Origin: Bacillota bacterium
GTDB lineage: Bacteria; Bacillota; Bacilli; Alicyclobacillales; Alicyclobacillaceae
Assembly: GCA_027336365.1 (NCBI GenBank)
Contig: DAHWFY010000005.1
Location: 1-44,452 of the forward strand
Length of the DNA stretch: 44,452 nucleotides
Direction of reading: 5' to 3'
Shown: positions 41,575-44,452 of the stretch, piece after piece
How the letters are laid out: each line of letters begins with the position of its first letter
Position numbering within the stretch: position 1 is the first letter of the stretch
Program-made: the position numbers and the translations under genes
Notes under the pieces: model-generated
Seen by the model: only the letters and a program-made list of their open reading frames with translations
Told to the model about the DNA's origin: nothing
Databases searched by the model: none

Positions 41575-42490
41575 AGCTGTCATCTCCCATAAGTAAATCC
41601 GTGTGTAATATGGCGTCAAACGCCCCCTCCATAGACAGTGAATCGCGCTGCACCGCCAGTAAGCAGGGGGGGACTTGCTGCCACCGACCATTTTGTTCAA
41701 TAAATAGTTCATCGGGACGTAGTGCAATGGTCCACTGTTCCCTGCCTCCTGCAGGTCGATAAGGAATCACGGTCATCCGTTGACTGTAATCGTCGTTTAA
41801 GTCAAGTAACCAGTTTGTCAGGGATGGGGCACTCAGCAGCCCTTGCCCCATTTCAAACGGAAAAAGCCGGGCTATCACTCGACCATCCACCAAGCACACA
41901 GGCTTTCGAGAAACCGGGTCTCGCAAACGATTACCGGTATCTGCCAATCCGACGAACTCCACATTTTTACCTATGAAGCTTACCCGCACGCGATACAACA
42001 CAGTTGCCTCTCGTTGCTTGTGACGAGCCCAACCGATGGCGATATAAATGACCGCAACTCCAATTGGCATTGCAGCCATGAGCGTAAAACCACGGAGCCG
42101 TTCAACAAAATCGACACCGCCCGCAAGCACCATCGTGCCCCCCGCTAAGTTGGCCCCGGGTACCGCGAAATGCAACGCTAAAGTAGCCCCTGCCAAAACA
42201 AACGCGGCAAAGTAAAACAGAACGCAAGCCCGAATATATTCGAGCCAGGTGCGGAAGGGGATTGCTGCAGCCACCATGAACATGGACACTGTCACTTTAC
42301 CCGGCCAAGTTGTGAATAGAGAGAGTTCGGGAATAAATAAGAGCATGGAGTAACAGGCACCAATCGTCCCACCGCTTAAGATGCGGCCCCAACGCACAGG
42401 TCGTTTGGCCATCCAACTCGCAATAACCAGCAAAGCACAGTCCATGACGAAGTTGATAAACCACACCACGTCTGCGTAAATGACATGCAT
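41471..42490 (-). CDS. spoIIGA: Sporulation sigma-E processing peptidase SpoIIGA
   Basis: This membrane aspartic protease matures pro-SigE at the sporulation septum. The 339-aa protein has five hydrophobic segments in its N-terminal half ([21 protein letters not shown] onward). A soluble protease domain with the catalytic Asp in [12 protein letters not shown] follows, then the conserved [16 protein letters not shown] 42490 follows GGGGG; the ORF-track start adds 13 residues. A 30-residue tail beyond the usual end of the family is read from sequence that also encodes SigE. Confidence 0.93.
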   Translation of the reverse strand: MHVIYADVVWFINFVMDCALLVIASWMAKRPVRWGRILSGGTIGACYSMLLFIPELSLFTTWPGKVTVSMFMVAAAIPFRTWLEYIRACVLFYFAAFVLAGATLALHFAVPGANLAGGTMVLAGGVDFVERLRGFTLMAAMPIGVAVIYIAIGWARHKQREATVLYRVRVSFIGKNVEFVGLADTGNRLRDPVSRKPVCLVDGRVIARLFPFEMGQGLLSAPSLTNWLLDLNDDYSQRMTVIPYRPAGGREQWTIALRPDELFIEQNGRWQQVPPCLLAVQRDSLSMEGAFDAILHTDLLMGDDSFENHGNPSGTQHPVAHTAAPTLDSSAGENRRQRR

Positions 42491-42517
42491 GGCAACCCCC
42501 AAGGCGGTATTTGCCAC

Positions 42518-42550
42518 AGTATAGTACATCTCTATTACGAATCCTGTCGG
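42518..42550 (-). promoter_or_regulatory. Candidate spoIIG-type (Spo0A-dependent SigA) promoter
   Basis: On the minus strand CCGACA (42545-42550) lies 21 nt before TATACT (42518-42523), 28 bp before spoIIGA. The unusually long spacer recalls the B. subtilis spoIIG promoter (22 bp). TCCGACA matches the reverse 0A box TTCGACA at six of seven positions and overlaps the -35. Confidence 0.5.
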
Positions 42551-42594
42551 AACTTGCCTGCGAAATCATAGAGGTTTTGCAAAACCAGGGGGAG

Positions 42595-42686
42595 CCCTAT
42601 GCCGTACGTTTTCAGACTGTGAAGGAGCATTTTGGGCGACGACATTGCCTAGCTCTGGGGAATTCTGACCCCTTTCCGGACAACCT
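42595..42686 (-). mobile_element. MITE-like repeat family B, partial copy B4
   Basis: Read on the minus strand it has the left end of B: AGGTTGTCCGGAAAGGGGTC, CCCCAGAGCTAGGC, CCCAAAATGCTCCTTCA and AAACGTACGGCAT. The right half is missing. It lies in the 375-bp gap between ftsZ and spoIIGA, upstream of the spoIIG promoter. The rest of that gap has no gene; the 95-aa ORF there is repeat-derived. Confidence 0.8.
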
Positions 42687-42865
42687 CTTAAACTCAAATC
42701 GCGGAAAGAAAAGAAAGATCCGGATGAACAGAAGTAACTAATACTCCCATTCCATCCAGACCCACGAATTACAGTACCTAGACAACCATTCTTCGTATGC
42801 GACCGCTGACTCCTCGATTCTCTGAAGTATTCCCCGGAGAGGAATTCACCCATTCAACCTATCGT

Positions 42866-43978
42866 CTAACGGTCTCGAGAAGGCTTGCCATCCCGTTGCT
42901 TGCGCATGAAGGCCGGTACGTCCCACGAATTTCCCGTAACAGCCGGAATATCATCCAATAGGTTGCCCCGTCGACCGCTAACTTGAGCACCCTGCCCGAT
43001 AACCGGTTGCGACCTTAACTTAGGTTGACTTTCGAATCCAGTTGCAATCACCGTTACCACAATTTCGTCACCCAGTTCGGGGTTAATATGCGCACCAAAA
43101 ATCATGTTCACCTCGGGGTCAGCAGCAGTGGACACCATATCTGCCGCCTCGTTGACTTCCCATAGACTCAGGTTAGAACCCCCAGCAATATGCATCAGCA
43201 CACCTAAGGCACCGTCGATAGAAGTCTCCAGCAGTGGACTGCTGATAGCGTTCTTAGCCGCATCAGCAGCCCGATTTTCGCCCGTAGCCACGCCGATACC
43301 CATCAACGCGGAACCTCGCTCCGCCATAATCGCCTTCACATCCGCAAAATCCACATTAATCAAACCTGGAACCGCAATCAAATCAGAAATCCCTGACACA
43401 CCTTGTCGCAAAACATTATCCGCCTCTCGAAACGCCTCTAACATAGGAGTGTTTCTGTCGACGATTTCCAGCAGTCGATCATTGGGAATGACGATGAGGG
43501 TATCAACCTTTTCCTTCAGGTTTGCCACTCCCACTTCCGCTTGCGACATGCGTCGTTTTTGTTCAAATCGAAAGGGTTTAGTCACCACACCAACGGTCAG
43601 AGATCCCAACTCTTTGGCAATTTCCGCAATCACCGGAGCCGCCCCTGTCCCAGTACCTCCCCCCATACCCGCTGTCACAAATACCAAGTCTGCTCCTTGC
43701 AATACACTCACCAGAGTTTCGCGACTCTCCTCGGCGGCTTTTTTACCTATCTCAGGATTTGCACCGGCTCCCAGCCCACGTGTCAGTTTTTCGCCAATCT
43801 GCAGTTTTACAGGTGCCTTAGACTGGTGCAATGCCTGAGCATCCGTGTTGACAACAATAAATTCGACCCCTTCAATGCCGGATTCAATCATCCGGTTGAC
43901 GGCGTTGCAACCCCCGCCCCCGACGCCGATGACTTTAATCTTTGCCAGCGGCTCATACTCGACATCAAATTCCAGCAT
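42866..43978 (-). CDS. ftsZ: Cell division protein FtsZ
   Basis: This tubulin-like GTPase forms the Z-ring. The 370-aa protein has [16 protein letters not shown], the tubulin signature [14 protein letters not shown], and [11 protein letters not shown] (T7 loop). A short linker precedes the C-terminal peptide [20 protein letters not shown], which binds FtsA and other partners. ATG 43978 follows CGAGGAGGAACGGC. It lies 88 bp after ftsA, as usual. Confidence 0.98.
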   Translation of the reverse strand: MLEFDVEYEPLAKIKVIGVGGGGCNAVNRMIESGIEGVEFIVVNTDAQALHQSKAPVKLQIGEKLTRGLGAGANPEIGKKAAEESRETLVSVLQGADLVFVTAGMGGGTGTGAAPVIAEIAKELGSLTVGVVTKPFRFEQKRRMSQAEVGVANLKEKVDTLIVIPNDRLLEIVDRNTPMLEAFREADNVLRQGVSGISDLIAVPGLINVDFADVKAIMAERGSALMGIGVATGENRAADAAKNAISSPLLETSIDGALGVLMHIAGGSNLSLWEVNEAADMVSTAADPEVNMIFGAHINPELGDEIVVTVIATGFESQPKLRSQPVIGQGAQVSGRRGNLLDDIPAVTGNSWDVPAFMRKQRDGKPSRDR

Positions 43979-44066
43979 TGCCGTTCCTCCTCGTGCACGC
44001 AGTCTATCATCAGTCTATGGTTCATTGGTTCGAAAAACGGCGATTTGCGTCGGGCTGCATAAGAGC

Positions 44067-44452
44067 TTAAATAAAATCTCGTAACCAATCACGAATTCGG
44101 GTCCACATGCCACCACCCGTTTTCACGGACCTGGCCGAAGCTGCAGCTTCCAAATGACCGCTGCGCAGTTGTGCCCGCAAGGCATACCCAATCACGCCAA
44201 CTCCATTTACAAAAGACGGGTCACGTACGCCGAGAAATTCAGGAATGGCTACACGGACAGGCGCCTGCAACTCCTGTTCCGCCACCTCGGCCACTGCCGG
44301 TGTTGACATCACTCCGCCATGGAACACGTATCCACTCGGCAGGTCTTGATCAAACCCCATTTTTTCGATTTCTCGTCCGACCAGGGAAAAAATTTCCTGC
44401 ATTCGGGGCTCAATGATGGTTGCCAGATCATATTGATTGAATTCAATTTCTT
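44067..44452 (-). CDS. ftsA: Cell division protein FtsA, C-terminal part (5' end outside window)
   Basis: The frame is open to the window edge. It reads ..EIEFNQYDLATIIEPRMQEIFSLVGREIEKMG, then LPSGYVFHGGVMSTPAVAEVAEQEL and a C-terminal amphipathic helix (MWTRIRDWLRDFI) that would anchor FtsA to the membrane. The ORF-track Met at 44402 is internal. It lies directly upstream of ftsZ. The usual LTGG motif is replaced by FHGG. Confidence 0.9.
   Translation of the reverse strand, partial: EIEFNQYDLATIIEPRMQEIFSLVGREIEKMGFDQDLPSGYVFHGGVMSTPAVAEVAEQELQAPVRVAIPEFLGVRDPSFVNGVGVIGYALRAQLRSGHLEAAASARSVKTGGGMWTRIRDWLRDFI

Noticed and set aside
42566-42853. 95-aa minus-strand ORF between ftsZ and spoIIGA
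   Set aside because: Its second half is a translation of MITE copy B4, the same CPERGQNSPELG seen at other copies.
43104-43838. 244-aa plus-strand ORF opposite ftsZ
   Set aside because: Shadow of ftsZ codon use; Ser/Thr/Ala-rich, no ribosome-binding site or domain.

Overview
The window is a chromosomal housekeeping, cell-division and sporulation region of an endospore-forming Bacillota, most likely class Bacilli. Gene order follows the Bacillus subtilis ylo/pyr/ylm/ftsZ block read backwards. Spore-specific genes (spoVM, spoIIGA, sigE, sigG) and a RemA homologue are present. A member of Alicyclobacillaceae or a close relative is my guess from sequence character, but the family assignment is inference. 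Almost everything is on the minus strand, so the biological reading direction is right to left.

Right to left: ftsA (3' part) and ftsZ; spoIIGA-sigE behind a candidate Spo0A-type promoter; sigG behind a candidate SigF promoter; the ylm cell-division cluster (ymxH/ylmC, pgeF/ylmD, yggS/ylmE, yggT/ylmG, ylmH, divIVA); a repeat-rich interval with one small membrane-protein ORF; a DksA/TraR-type gene, lspA, rluD; a PyrR-attenuated pyr operon (pyrR-B-C-carA-carB-F-E); a plus-strand glutamate dehydrogenase divergent from a DUF2254 membrane protein; plus-strand rqcH divergent from a P-type Ca2+ ATPase; remA-gmk-rpoZ; a tightly overlapping coaBC-priA-def-fmt-rsmB-rlmN-prpC-prkC-rsgA-rpe series ending in the 26-codon spoVM; convergent rpmB; and the start of an asp23-family gene.

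The genes serve pyrimidine synthesis, translation start and modification (fmt, def, rsmB, rlmN, rluD, rsgA), Ser/Thr phospho-signalling (prkC/prpC), ribosome-associated quality control (rqcH, ylmH), division (ftsAZ, divIVA, ylm genes) and the mother-cell/forespore sigma cascade. Compared with the B. subtilis layout the window lacks ileS (between divIVA and the DksA-type gene), sepF (between yggS and yggT), yicC/yloC (before remA), thiN (between rpe and spoVM), and pyrP/pyrK/pyrD in the pyr operon.

I found no phage, CRISPR array, defence system or secondary-metabolite cluster. The least expected content is three families of short interspersed repeats. Family B is a MITE-like element of about 201 bp with terminal inverted repeats and 6-bp target duplications (three full copies, one partial). 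Family A is a 69-bp element with a strong hairpin (four copies, one nested inside a B copy, one forming the 3' end of rsgA). Family C is about 70 bp (two copies, one carrying the sigG stop codon). Other points worth checking are a probable ATT start for rqcH, Spo0A-like boxes in front of divIVA, a long spoIIGA/sigE overlap, and leader structures before rpmB and pyrR.
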